A DNA stretch of 28,359 nt from DTU024 sp964518875 (GCA_964518875.1 CAZFHI010000023.1:1-28359), one strand, 5' to 3'; shown: positions 7,994 through 16,131, numbered from the stretch's first letter. Program-made: numbers and translations. Notes: generated by a model not told the origin, from the letters alone.

Positions 7994-9916
7994 CTAATTT
8001 TCGTTATATTTATCTGATCGTCTCGAACGCCTGTGCGCCTCATTTTCGCGCGCTTTGCTTTCGTCGCGCATCATGCGATAGGCGCCTTCCTGCGCAGCGT
8101 CCGGTTCAGGCTTTTCGTCTGAGCCGCTTTCAGAAACTTCATGAGTTTCCTGCTCCTGCGCTCCCTTCATGCTTTCTTCTTTAATGTATTTGTCGCTTGG
8201 CAGCTCCTGATCTTTTGTATTATCTTCAGAAGCCGTATCCTGCGCTTTTGATTCTTTGCCGGCTTCCTGCTCCCCATAGGTTTCAGGGTCAAGGTAGTCG
8301 CGCTTTTGATTAATCGGCATATGGTCATATGCGTTTTCAGACTGTTTCGCCTTGCTTGCCCTTGTAATGCTGCTTGCAATAAACAGCACGAGCGCTATGC
8401 CGAACAGCGCCGCTGCGACTATTGCGGCAATAAACAGCGCGTCTGCGCCCTTGTTAAGGCTTGTTTCATTGTTTTCAGGCACCGGGGTATATGTTACAAC
8501 CGGTTCCACCGTCGCAACAGCCTTCTCCGTAGGCTTAGGGGTGGCCGGTATATAGGATATTTGCAGTTCGTTTGATTTAAACGTCTGCACATTTTTCTGC
8601 CCGTCAACGGCTTCCACGCTGAACTGCACCTTGCCGCCCTGAGACAGCTCATAGCGCCTGTTTACGGTTATGCTTTCACCGGGCTTAAGCGAATCTATAG
8701 TGTATATATCATTTTTGCCGTGCTTAAGCTTTGCGTTTTTTACTTCAAAGTCGCTGTTGTTTGTTATAACTACGCTAAAGTCTATAACGCCGGGTATAGA
8801 GTCTATGGTTTCAGAAGAAGAACTCAAATCAAGCGTTATATGAGCCATTTGCTTAGGGTCATAGGCGCTTACCTTAACTTCGTTTGTAGTTTCATTCTGT
8901 TCTGTGCCGGTATTATCCGGAAGCTTAAGAGAAAATTTAAAGCTTTCGGTCTTCTGCATTGTTACTTCAACTTCTCGTGTAACGGTTTGCTTGGCAGGTA
9001 TTTCTATGCCTGTAAGCACCTCGCCCAGAATTTTATCGCTAACGCTTACGTTTGAGTAAGAAACGTTGCCGTCGTTTTGCATAGTAAGTATAAGCTTGGT
9101 CTTTTCGCCTATGTTTACGTTTTCAGGATCAGCGGCAAGCGAAAGCTTAAGGTTCGGCCTTGCGGCGGCTATAATAAATTCATCAAGAGAGCTGCGCAGG
9201 GTATCCTTGCTGCCTTCCTTCTGGTAGGTTATGTTCGGGTGGCTGGTAAGGTTGTTTGTGGTTCCTTTGCGCTCAAAGGTTATGCTTGCGCTGTTTCCAG
9301 GCTCAAGCGATTTTATAGTCTGCGTCTTGCCTGAAATGCTGCTGTGCTCGCGCACGCGTATGTTGTTAAGCTTAACGTTGCCGTTGTTAACAAATTCGTA
9401 TATAACCTTTACGGTTGAATTTTTGCGCACTACTTCAGGCTCTATTGTGCGTTTAATCTGCAGATCCACTTTTTCGCCTATGTATTTAATATCCGCCTGC
9501 GCCGGTATGCTTACGCTTGCAACGTTGCCGCTGCTGTCTATCATATTTGTTTTAATTGTAAATATAATTTTCTGCGCGTCAAGCTGCTCCTGCTTTATAT
9601 TATAGGCGCCTGTCCATGTCTGCGTTTCCCCTATTTTCAAGCTGTTTAATGATCCGCCGTCAAAGAAAGAAGTAACAAGCTTATCGTCCGGGTCGTAAAG
9701 AGCAAGCGGGGAAGTAATATCCGCCTGGCCGGAATTTGCAAGGCGCACCGTTATATTCATCTTTCCTGGAGCGGTAAATGTATCAGGGTCTGCGGCAATG
9801 GAAAAGTTCAGGCCCTCCAGACCGGTTGCCTGAGCCGTGCCAACTAACAGCAGGCATATAAGCATGCTTAATATGAAAATAACTCTGTATTTCATTTTGT
9901 GAAGGGCAAGTACCAT
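7994..9916 (-). CDS. Bitopic cell-surface protein with Ig-like (CARDB-like) repeats
   Basis: The ATG at 9916 has a perfect AGGAGG seven bases upstream and starts the best signal peptide (residues about 1-31, ending GTAQA). This gives 640 residues. Four beta-rich repeats of about 100 residues follow (near 35-140, 140-245, 245-345, 345-445). Each has the ADPxxxxxGxxxxxxxxxxNxGN pattern of CARDB or DUF11-type Ig domains. A Pro/Thr linker (about 445-475), one membrane segment (LFIAAIVAAALFGIALVLFIAS) and a charged cytoplasmic tail of about 125 residues rich in Glu, Asp and Lys complete it. The topology is therefore extracellular repeats, one anchor and a long disordered cytoplasmic tail. The repeats suggest adhesion or a wall-spanning spacer role. 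The gene is transcribed alone, with its own promoter and terminator. Confidence 0.88.
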   Translation of the reverse strand: MVLALHKMKYRVIFILSMLICLLLVGTAQATGLEGLNFSIAADPDTFTAPGKMNITVRLANSGQADITSPLALYDPDDKLVTSFFDGGSLNSLKIGETQTWTGAYNIKQEQLDAQKIIFTIKTNMIDSSGNVASVSIPAQADIKYIGEKVDLQIKRTIEPEVVRKNSTVKVIYEFVNNGNVKLNNIRVREHSSISGKTQTIKSLEPGNSASITFERKGTTNNLTSHPNITYQKEGSKDTLRSSLDEFIIAAARPNLKLSLAADPENVNIGEKTKLILTMQNDGNVSYSNVSVSDKILGEVLTGIEIPAKQTVTREVEVTMQKTESFKFSLKLPDNTGTEQNETTNEVKVSAYDPKQMAHITLDLSSSSETIDSIPGVIDFSVVITNNSDFEVKNAKLKHGKNDIYTIDSLKPGESITVNRRYELSQGGKVQFSVEAVDGQKNVQTFKSNELQISYIPATPKPTEKAVATVEPVVTYTPVPENNETSLNKGADALFIAAIVAAALFGIALVLFIASSITRASKAKQSENAYDHMPINQKRDYLDPETYGEQEAGKESKAQDTASEDNTKDQELPSDKYIKEESMKGAQEQETHEVSESGSDEKPEPDAAQEGAYRMMRDESKARENEAHRRSRRSDKYNEN

Positions 9917-9976
9917 GCCCGTCCCTCCTTTCGATGTGCAAAACATCTGTAACGATTCAAAATCTTATTCTGTTGT

Positions 9977-10005
9977 ATATTAGTTCAAAAGTAAAGAACT
10001 GTCAA
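9977..10005 (-). promoter_or_regulatory. Promoter with spacer inverted repeat for the Ig-repeat gene
   Basis: TTGACA (complement of 10000-10005) and TAATAT (complement of 9977-9982) are separated by exactly 17 bases. The spacer itself carries an inverted repeat, AGTTC-N9-GAACT (9982-10000), which could be an operator. The leader to the ATG is about 55 bases. Confidence 0.75.
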
Positions 10006-10034
10006 GAAAAACGCAGGCTTTTAACGCTTTATTA

Positions 10035-10064
10035 ATTAAATTTACATTCCTTGATTAAATTTAC
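10035..10064. repeat. Short direct repeat ATTAAATTTAC x2
   Basis: ATTAAATTTAC occurs at 10035-10045 and again at 10054-10064, 19 bases apart, in the gap between the J-domain gene and the next promoter. The region is AT-rich, so chance is possible. No clear terminator for the murA-J-domain unit is seen here. Confidence 0.4.
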
Positions 10065-10107
10065 GTTCAAACGCGTCTCTATTCGAGAGCTTTAAAGCTT
10101 AAGAGGT

Positions 10108-10650
10108 TCACCTTGTCCTGTTGCCGCGCTGCTTTAAGCGGCGGAACCACTCGTACAGGCTGTCCTCTATCCTGTAAATAGGGTTTTTGCGTTTTTTAAG
10201 CTCAAGAGCCGCTTGGAGCGCAGCGCGCCTGTATTTTAAGTTATCAGGTTCTCTACGAACCGATTCGCGGAAGCTGCTGTGCGCGGCCTCATATTGATGA
10301 AGCTTCATCATTATAGAGCCTTCTATATAATACCATTCAGCGTCTTTGCTATCCGCCCTTACAAGCTGCCTTAAGGCGCTCTCGGGCTCGTTTTTTTCAA
10401 GCAGCGCTTCCGCAAAGCGCTTAGCCTGCAGAGCGGGGACGCTGTTGTAGTTAGCGCTGTGAGCAATATATTTCATTGCTTCTTCATAAGCTAAATTTAA
10501 TTCAATGAGCTTTTTCTGCGCCTTTTCTTGTTCGTTAGGGTTTTTAAATCTATCCGGATGGCAGTATTTAACCCGCTTGTGGTAGGCGGCCCTTATCTTC
10601 GCCTTATCCTGCGTGGGTCTTATGCCGAGTATTTCAAAAGCGTTTGTCAT
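10108..10650 (-). CDS. J-domain protein with TPR-like tail
   Basis: The first 65 residues form a DnaJ J domain (FEILGIRPTQDKAKIRAAYH) with the essential His-Pro-Asp at residues 31-33 (CHPDRF), so it should stimulate an Hsp70 (DnaK-type) ATPase. The remainder (about 75-160) is helical with TPR-like periodicity (AEALLEKNEPESALRQL, YYIEGSIMMKLHQYEAAHSSF), followed by a basic C-terminus. It lacks the Gly/Phe, zinc-finger and substrate-binding domains of DnaJ, so it is a specialised co-chaperone or adaptor of 180 residues. It starts 8 bases after murA with no strong ribosome binding site, implying coupling to murA translation. No link to wall synthesis is established; the pairing is only suggestive. 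Confidence 0.88.
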   Translation of the reverse strand: MTNAFEILGIRPTQDKAKIRAAYHKRVKYCHPDRFKNPNEQEKAQKKLIELNLAYEEAMKYIAHSANYNSVPALQAKRFAEALLEKNEPESALRQLVRADSKDAEWYYIEGSIMMKLHQYEAAHSSFRESVRREPDNLKYRRAALQAALELKKRKNPIYRIEDSLYEWFRRLKQRGNRTR

Positions 10651-10658
10651 AACAGAAT

Positions 10659-11930
10659 TTACTCGCAGGCTTCAAGCTTTATATCTGCATGCAGCGAGCG
10701 CAGCTTATCTTCCAGATGATCGTAGCCGCGGTGTATAAAGTCCGGATTATAGACCTGAGTAATGCCTTTTGCCATAAGGCCGGCTATCACAAGCGCCGCT
10801 CCCCCGCGCAGGTCGTTCGCGTTTACAGGGGCTCCCCTTAATTCCGGAACGCCTTCTATATACGCAATGCGCCCTGATATAGTTACCTTCGCGCCCATGC
10901 GGCGCATTTCATCTAAATGCTTAAAACGATTATCGAAAATATTTTCTATTACCTCGCTGTTGCCGTTAGCCTTTGTTAAAAGAGCGCTCATGGGCTGCTG
11001 CAAATCCGTCGGGAAGCCCGGGTATTCCTGCGTGGATATCCTTATAGCCCTATGTCCCTTGTTAAGGCGCACGCGTATGCAGTCGTCCACGCTGTTTACA
11101 TAAACGCCCATTTCAAGAAGCTTCGCTGTTAAGGCTTCCATATGCGTAGGTATGCAGCCATGTATAAGCACATCGCCCCTTGTGGCTGCGGCGGCTATCA
11201 TAAGCGTTCCTGTTTCTATCTGGTCCGGTATTACGCTGTAAGAAGCGCCGTGCAGGCGGTCCACGCCTTTTATTCTTATTGTGTCCGTGCCTGCGCCGCG
11301 TATTTTTGCGCCCATAGAGTTTAAAAAGTTTGCTACGTCAACTACATGCGGCTCCCTTGCGGCGTTAAGCAGAACCGTGTTGCCTTTCGCTCGGCACGCG
11401 GCGAGCATAACGTTTATGGTTCCGCCAACTGTCGCCATGTCAAAGTTTATTATGCTGCCGTTTCTTTCGCCTTTAAGATACAGCATGCCGCTGGCTTCTG
11501 AAAATTCGGCTCCGAGCATGCGGAAACCCTTTATATGCTGGTCTATCGGCCTGCTTCCTATGGCGCATCCTCCGGGATAGCCTACTTCGGCTTGGCCGAA
11601 TCTACCGAAAAGCGCGCCCATAAGGTAGTAGCTTGCGCGCATCTGCTGTGAAAAACAGTAGGGCACTGTAATGCTGTTTACAGTTGTAGGGTCTATTGAC
11701 ATACGCTTTTTATCAGGCATATATTCTACCCTAGCGCCTATGTGGCGCAGTATCCTGTAAAGCACATGTATGTCTTCTATGTCGGGCAAATTTTCAATAG
11801 TGCATGGCTCGTCGCACAGAATAACCGCAGGTATAACCGCAAGAGAAGTGTTTTTGCCGCCTGACACATATGTTTCACCATACAGAGAATTCTCTCCTTT
11901 TATAGAAATTCTGTAAGTTTCCAATGCCAT
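10659..11930 (-). CDS. murA: UDP-N-acetylglucosamine 1-carboxyvinyltransferase
   Basis: MurA transfers the enolpyruvyl group of PEP to UDP-GlcNAc, the first committed step of peptidoglycan precursor synthesis, in the cytoplasm. The 423 residues cover the full two-domain EPT fold. Lys26-Asn27 (SGGKNTSL) bind substrate, Cys122 in GYPGGCAIGSRP is the catalytic residue and fosfomycin target, YPGFPTDLQ carries the conserved Asp, and DLRGGAALV holds the Arg that contacts PEP. RASYYLMGA and RFKHLDEMRRMGA resemble the B. subtilis MurAB (MurZ) branch. The annotated ATG is only one base after AGGAGG. A TTG at 11924 (product starting METYRISIKG) has ideal 7-base spacing and may be the real start. It is followed closely by the J-domain gene. 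Confidence 0.97.
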   Translation of the reverse strand: MALETYRISIKGENSLYGETYVSGGKNTSLAVIPAVILCDEPCTIENLPDIEDIHVLYRILRHIGARVEYMPDKKRMSIDPTTVNSITVPYCFSQQMRASYYLMGALFGRFGQAEVGYPGGCAIGSRPIDQHIKGFRMLGAEFSEASGMLYLKGERNGSIINFDMATVGGTINVMLAACRAKGNTVLLNAAREPHVVDVANFLNSMGAKIRGAGTDTIRIKGVDRLHGASYSVIPDQIETGTLMIAAAATRGDVLIHGCIPTHMEALTAKLLEMGVYVNSVDDCIRVRLNKGHRAIRISTQEYPGFPTDLQQPMSALLTKANGNSEVIENIFDNRFKHLDEMRRMGAKVTISGRIAYIEGVPELRGAPVNANDLRGGAALVIAGLMAKGITQVYNPDFIHRGYDHLEDKLRSLHADIKLEACE

Positions 11931-11955
11931 GCCTCCTAATCTTTAATAGGTTCTA

Positions 11956-11985
11956 AGTATATCATAGTTATAAAAATCATGTAAA
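11956..11985 (-). promoter_or_regulatory. Promoter of murA
   Basis: On the minus strand TTTACA (complement of 11980-11985) is followed after 18 bases by TATACT (complement of 11956-11961), with TGA directly before the -10 box as an extended -10. The ribosome binding site lies about 15 bases downstream of the likely start of transcription. Confidence 0.75.
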
Positions 11986-11996
11986 GCCCGCTTAAG

Positions 11997-12037
11997 TTTA
12001 AAAGCGCATAAGCCTTGCCGAACGGCAAGGCTTATGC
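11997..12037 (-). terminator. Rho-independent terminator of the PTE-repeat gene
   Basis: GCATAAGCCTTGCCG (12006-12020) and its exact complement CGGCAAGGCTTATGC (12023-12037) form a perfect 15-bp stem around AA. On the minus strand it is followed by GCTTTTAAAC. It lies 25 bases beyond the stop codon at 12062 and separates this gene from murA. Confidence 0.85.
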
Positions 12038-12061
12038 AGTTATATTATTGTGTTCCTTTGC

Positions 12062-13944
12062 TTACATTTCAAGAGCGTCAAGCGGTATGAAGCCGCGCAC
12101 AGACTTGCCTTCAAAAGCAGATGGAATTTCCACATATACAAGGCCGAATTCTTTCATTTCACCTAACACGATAAGTTTAGTGCCGGCATTTACCTTTAAG
12201 TGCATTGCGCCGCTGTTTCCCGTGGCGTCCATTAACGTGGCTTCTTCTTTAGTAGTGAATTCTTTGTTGTCGAAGCTTAAGTCTTTAAGATTTAAATCCT
12301 CTGGCGCCGCGGACAGGATTACATAGCCTATTGTGTTCCCGCCTCCATCAATAGGCGCGGATACCATTGCCCAGTCTCCTGTTTTGCCGTACCAGCCTGC
12401 CATCTGTCCTACAGAAATTGAAGGACTGCCATCTACTGCATAGTAGCTTTCATCTGGACCTGTATAAACCTTTGATTCAGCAGTTGCAGCGCCTTGCTTT
12501 TCAGCAGGAAGCTTATAAAAATCCTGACTTGCAGGCTCAGTCGGTTCAGGGACTTCCGTCGGCTCTTCCGTCGGTTCTTCTGTCGGCTTTTCCGTTGGAA
12601 CTTCCGTCGGTTCTTCCGTTGGCTCTTCCGTAGGTTCTTCCGTCGGTGCTTCCGTCGGCTCTTCTGTCGGTTCTTCCGTAGGTTCTTCCGTCGGCTTTTC
12701 TGTCGGCTCTTCCGTAGGTTCTTCTGTTGGCTTTTCCGTTGGAACTTCCGTTGGCTTTTCCGTTGGGGCTTCTGTTGGCTTTTCCGTCGGTTTTTCCGTT
12801 GGAACTTCCGTTGGTGCTTCCGTTGGAACTTCCGTTGGCTTTTCCGTCGGTTTTTCCGTTGGAACTTCCGTTGGCTTTTCCGTTGGGGCTTCCGTTGGTG
12901 CTTCCGTTGGAACTTCCGTTGGCTTTTCCGTTGGCTTTTCCGTTGGAACTTCCGTTGGTTTTTCCGTTGGAACTTCCGTTGGCTTTTCCGTTGGGGCTTC
13001 CGTCGGCTTTTCCGTCGGTTTTTCCGTTGGAACTTCCGTTGGCTTTTCCGTTGCAGGCGNNNNNNNNNNNNNNNNNNNNNNNNNNNNNNNNNNNNNNNNN
13101 NNNNNNNNNNNNNNNNNNNNNNNNNNNNNNNNNNNNNNNNNNNNNNNNNNNNNNNNNNNGGCTTTTCCGTCGGTTTTTCCGTTGGAACTTCCGTTGGCTT
13201 TTCCGTTGCAGGCGGCTCTGTCACTGGCAGACTGTAAACAAAGTTTATGCTTGAAGGTTCAGCTTTTCCATCGCCGGATACAACAACGCGAACCGCTTCA
13301 TCAGAAACGAGCACATAGTTTTCAGGTACAAGCGATCTGTTCGCCTTATAAGTAGTTACGCCCTGCTGGAACAAAAGTTCCTCAGTCGCAAGCACTTTGC
13401 CATTGGTATCCGTGTACGAGGCTATAACTGTTACTGTAACTATCGGTTTTTGCGTCGGCGCGTATGTAGGCGCAGGAGCAGGCCCCACATCTACCGGAGC
13501 CAGAACAACGTTCGGGTCCTTATAAAGCTTTTTTAATGTATTTTCCCCGGCTATGCCGTCAACTTTTAAATTATTGTAGTTCTGGAAACGCTCCACAGCG
13601 CGTTTTGTGCGTTTCCCAAATATGCCGTCGTCCTGCCCTTGCGAAAGGTATCCAAGTTCTATGAGTCTTTTTTGAAGGGTCCTTACGTTTTGCCCCCTGT
13701 CGCCTGATGCAACTGTAGTAAGGGACGCGTCAACGGGGGCCTGCGTTATCTGCGGTGGAACTATAACAGCCGTCGCCGCGGGGCCGAAGGTTACAGCTGG
13801 CGTTGCAGGCATGGCCTGCGTTGCCGTTATAACCGGGGGCGGGGTAACAAGCTCTAATGGCGGAGGGGTAAGCGATGGCATACTGCCGGCTGCTGATGTT
13901 GCCAGCACAGCCATATATACCAGTATTGTGTTTAATAAATTCAT
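12062..13944 (-). CDS. Secreted peptidoglycan-binding protein with PTEx repeats (split by assembly gap)
   Basis: One gene, interrupted by 100 Ns. The ATG at 13944 has AAGGAG at 8 bases and begins a signal-type segment (MNLLNTILVYMAVLATSAAG). A Pro/Thr-rich spacer follows, then a PG_binding_1 domain (residues 80-141; VRTLQKRLIELGYL, DDGIFGKRTKRAVERFQ), a MucBP-like beta domain (170-238; ASYTDTNGKVLATEELL), a long tetrapeptide array PTEK/PTEV/PTEA/PTEE, and a C-terminal SH3-like domain (KVYTGPDESYYAVDG, GWYGKTGDWAMV, then a beta-rich end). The N block breaks the frame: translating straight through gives a false Arg/Lys-rich tail. Removing 155 bases (gap plus one copy of the 55-base duplicate) restores a single frame of about 575 residues. 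It probably binds cell wall glycan with the repeats acting as an extended stalk. It has no sortase motif. Confidence 0.85.
13005..13214. repeat. Identical 55-bp sequences flush with both sides of the N gap
   Basis: Bases 13005-13059 and 13160-13214 are identical over all 55 positions and end exactly at the first and last N. They include the unique join between the Pro-Pro-Ala-Thr-Glu entry and the repeat. This is what two contigs sharing a 55-mer overlap look like when scaffolded with a fixed 100-N gap instead of being merged. Confidence 0.85.
13060..13159. other. Assembly gap, 100 Ns
   Basis: Exactly 100 unknown bases, the usual placeholder for a scaffold join of unknown size. It says nothing about real distance and is not a multiple of three, so it creates a false frameshift in the surrounding gene. 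Confidence 0.99.
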
Positions 13945-14014
13945 TTTCTCACTCCTTTTGCTCTGTACTAATATATAACGTTCGGCAAGGCTGTTTCCTT
14001 GCATTGCTTAAAAA

Positions 14015-15016
14015 TCAGCAATCTATGAATTTTCTAAACTCCGTTAAAATACCCATGCCGTCTTTATAGTGCGCCGCAAACTGCGGTACCGCATGGCTCG
14101 GGAAAGAGTTGCCTTCTATAAATCTCGGTCCTTCTTCAGTTATACAAACGTCCCACGCAACATAGCGTACCTGCGGCACCACCCGCATAGCTTCAAGGCA
14201 CATAGTTTTTACATCTTCAAAATACGGTATTTGAAAATCAATAAAAGGCACGCCTGTCACAGGGTGCTTATAAAACACCCTTCCCTGCTTATCTGCCGCA
14301 GGAGAAATTAAACGGCCGGTTTCAATATCCACCCTGCAGGCCATTCCGCCGCAGTCAACGTTGTCTACTTCTCCGCCGTTTCCTATGCGTAAAACAGCAT
14401 ACACTATGCCTTGCTTTTTGTCGCCTATAAGCGTCGCTACGCGCACGGTGTTTACAGAACCCGGATAAAGCTTTCTAAGCTGCTCATGCTGTACTACGGT
14501 CTGCTCCACTATACTTTTCCCAAGCGATTTTAAGTGTTCATACACATAATCTGAATCGCTTAAATCGTCAAGCCTGTGAACGCCCACGCCGCTTGATCCT
14601 TCAAGCGGTTTTACGAATATGCTTTTGCACGACGATAAAAAATCCTTTAGTTCGTTTTTTGTTGTGTTTTCATCGAATTTAATCCACGGTCTACCGACCC
14701 AGCGTGAAAATTTGCTGTCAAATTCGCTTTTATCGTCAAAAAAATGGGTATAGGCTTTGTCATTCATACGGCGCACAATGTCGTTGCTTACGCCGCGGGT
14801 TATCGTTGTTCTGCGCTGCGCTGCGTTAAGCCTGTACATTTCCGCTATTTTATAGTCCGTATAGCCGGCGCCATATAGCATGGAACACTTAAGCATGTCC
14901 TGCACAAGCCATGGCTTGCTTTTACCGGATTTTTCCTTAAGATAGTCCAGCGTGTTTTTCAGCTTTTGCCTGTCCATTTTAAAGGCGCGTTTTATTAAAA
15001 AAGAAAGTTTTTGCAT
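14015..15016 (-). CDS. ATP-grasp protein, sugar-transfer-associated type
   Basis: A 333-residue cytoplasmic protein of the sugar-transfer-associated ATP-grasp group (ATPgrasp_ST-like). Visible elements: an N-terminal helical region; FVKPLEGSSGVGVHRL near residues 135-150, which supplies the phosphate-loop Lys and Gly-rich segment; TVRVATLIGDKKQGIVYAVLRIG; and the metal-binding end RYVAWDVCITEEGPRFIEGNSF, with Asp, Glu and Asn in the expected order. Such enzymes join a carboxylate to an amine or thiol using ATP. Relatives occur in surface-polysaccharide loci, but the substrate here is unknown and no glycan genes adjoin it. It starts two bases after ychF, without its own strong ribosome binding site, so it is cotranscribed and coupled. 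A later ATG at 14977 is possible but no better supported. Confidence 0.82.
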   Translation of the reverse strand: MQKLSFLIKRAFKMDRQKLKNTLDYLKEKSGKSKPWLVQDMLKCSMLYGAGYTDYKIAEMYRLNAAQRRTTITRGVSNDIVRRMNDKAYTHFFDDKSEFDSKFSRWVGRPWIKFDENTTKNELKDFLSSCKSIFVKPLEGSSGVGVHRLDDLSDSDYVYEHLKSLGKSIVEQTVVQHEQLRKLYPGSVNTVRVATLIGDKKQGIVYAVLRIGNGGEVDNVDCGGMACRVDIETGRLISPAADKQGRVFYKHPVTGVPFIDFQIPYFEDVKTMCLEAMRVVPQVRYVAWDVCITEEGPRFIEGNSFPSHAVPQFAAHYKDGMGILTEFRKFIDC

Positions 15017-15018
15017 AA

Positions 15019-16107
15019 TTATACGTTAAAGCGGAATAAAATTATATCTCCGTCCTGAACTATATATTCCTTGCCCTCGCTGCGCACAAGCCCTTTTTCC
15101 CGCGCGGCCGCAATTGATCCGCATTCCTTAAGCGTGTCAAACGCTACAACCTGCGCGTTAATAAAGCCGCGCTCAAAGTCCGTATGTATCTTACCCGCGG
15201 CCTGCGGGGCCTTTGTGCCTTTAAGTATGGTCCATGCGCGGCACTCGTCTTCGCCTACGGTAAAGTAAGACTGCAGCTTTAAAAGGCTGTAGCTTTTCTG
15301 TATAAGGCGTTCCAAACCGCTCTGTTCTATTCCAAGCGCATCAAGATATTCGCGCTGTTCCTCCTTAGGCAGTGACGCAATTTCTTCTTCTATTTTGGCG
15401 CTTATTACAAGCGTTTCAGCCTGCTCCTTACGCGCCATTTCATCTACCTGCTTAACGAAATTATTGTCCGAAGATATTTCGTTTTCGGATATGTTTGCGG
15501 CGTATAGCACCGGCTTAATAGTAAGCAAAAACCAGTCGCGAACTATAAGGCTTTCGTCTTCTGAAAGTTCAAACGTTCTTGCGGGCTTGCCGCTTTCAAG
15601 ATGGCTTAGCATTCTGCCAGCAAGATCCGCTTCAAGGGCGTATTTTTTATCGCCTGTTTTTATAAGCTTTTCAGCCTTGTCTTTTCTTTTTTGAACGGTA
15701 TCCATGTCCGCAAATATAAGCTCTAAATTTATAGTTTCTATATCGCGCGCCGGGTCTATGCTGCCGTCAACATGTATAATATTTTCATCTTCAAAGCATC
15801 GCACTACGTGCACAATAGCGTCCACCTGCCTTATATGCGATAAAAACTTGTTGCCCAGGCCTTCGCCGCGGCTGGCGCCTTTTACAAGTCCCGCTATGTC
15901 CACAAACTCTACCGTGGCAGGCGTAGTCTTTTTAGGCTTATACATTTCAGATAAAAATTCAAGTCTTTCATCCGGCACCTGCACGACGCCTTCATTTGGC
16001 TCTATTGTGCAGAAAGGATAGTTCGCCGCCTGCGCGTGCGCATCTGTAATAGCATTAAATAAAGTACTCTTGCCTACATTTGGCAGTCCTACAACGCCAA
16101 GTTTCAT
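15019..16107 (-). CDS. ychF: Redox-regulated ATPase YchF (Obg/OLA1 family)
   Basis: YchF is a conserved cytoplasmic P-loop protein of the TRAFAC class that associates with ribosomes and prefers ATP over GTP. At 362 residues it is of normal length. The P loop is GLPNVGKST (residues 7-15), switch II is VDIAGLVKGASRGEGLGN, and the base-recognition loop is NISE instead of NKxD, as expected for ATP specificity. A coiled helical region follows in the middle, and the C-terminal TGS domain closes with VVAFDTLKECGSIAAAREKG and the final VQDGDIILFRFNV. GAGGAGG precedes the ATG. It leads a two-gene unit with the ATP-grasp gene and has an extended -10 promoter upstream. Confidence 0.97.
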   Translation of the reverse strand: MKLGVVGLPNVGKSTLFNAITDAHAQAANYPFCTIEPNEGVVQVPDERLEFLSEMYKPKKTTPATVEFVDIAGLVKGASRGEGLGNKFLSHIRQVDAIVHVVRCFEDENIIHVDGSIDPARDIETINLELIFADMDTVQKRKDKAEKLIKTGDKKYALEADLAGRMLSHLESGKPARTFELSEDESLIVRDWFLLTIKPVLYAANISENEISSDNNFVKQVDEMARKEQAETLVISAKIEEEIASLPKEEQREYLDALGIEQSGLERLIQKSYSLLKLQSYFTVGEDECRAWTILKGTKAPQAAGKIHTDFERGFINAQVVAFDTLKECGSIAAAREKGLVRSEGKEYIVQDGDIILFRFNV

Positions 16108-16131
16108 AACCCGCCTCCTCTTACGCTAGCC

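Larger units (their letters stand above)
12541..13214 (-). repeat. 12-bp coding repeat encoding PTEx
   Basis: A tandem 12-base unit, read on the minus strand as CCx-ACG-GAx-NNN, encodes Pro-Thr-Glu-x. About 42 units lie left of the gap and a few more to its right. The fourth residue is mostly Glu toward the C-terminus (12541-12730) and Lys, Val or Ala further upstream, giving higher-order blocks such as PTEKPTEKPTEVPTE. Near-identical units make this a likely site of length variation and of assembly failure. Confidence 0.95.

Noticed and set aside
12433..13059. Arg/Lys/Gln-rich minus-strand tail continuing the PG-binding protein
   Set aside because: It is a wrong-frame reading caused by the 100-N placeholder; the PTE frame leads to a coherent SH3-like C-terminus ending at 12062.
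12541..13214. CRISPR-like repetition
   Set aside because: The 12-base units are tandem, without spacers, and in frame as PTEx codons.
12494..13254. Long plus-strand open frames rich in Phe/Arg/Trp or Leu/Pro across the repeat
   Set aside because: They are the other-frame readings of the 12-base PTEx repeat and run through the N gap; no start signals and no sensible product.
13985..14002. Hairpin GCAAGG/CCTTGC after the ATP-grasp gene
   Set aside because: A 6-bp stem without a T run on the minus strand; too weak to call a terminator.
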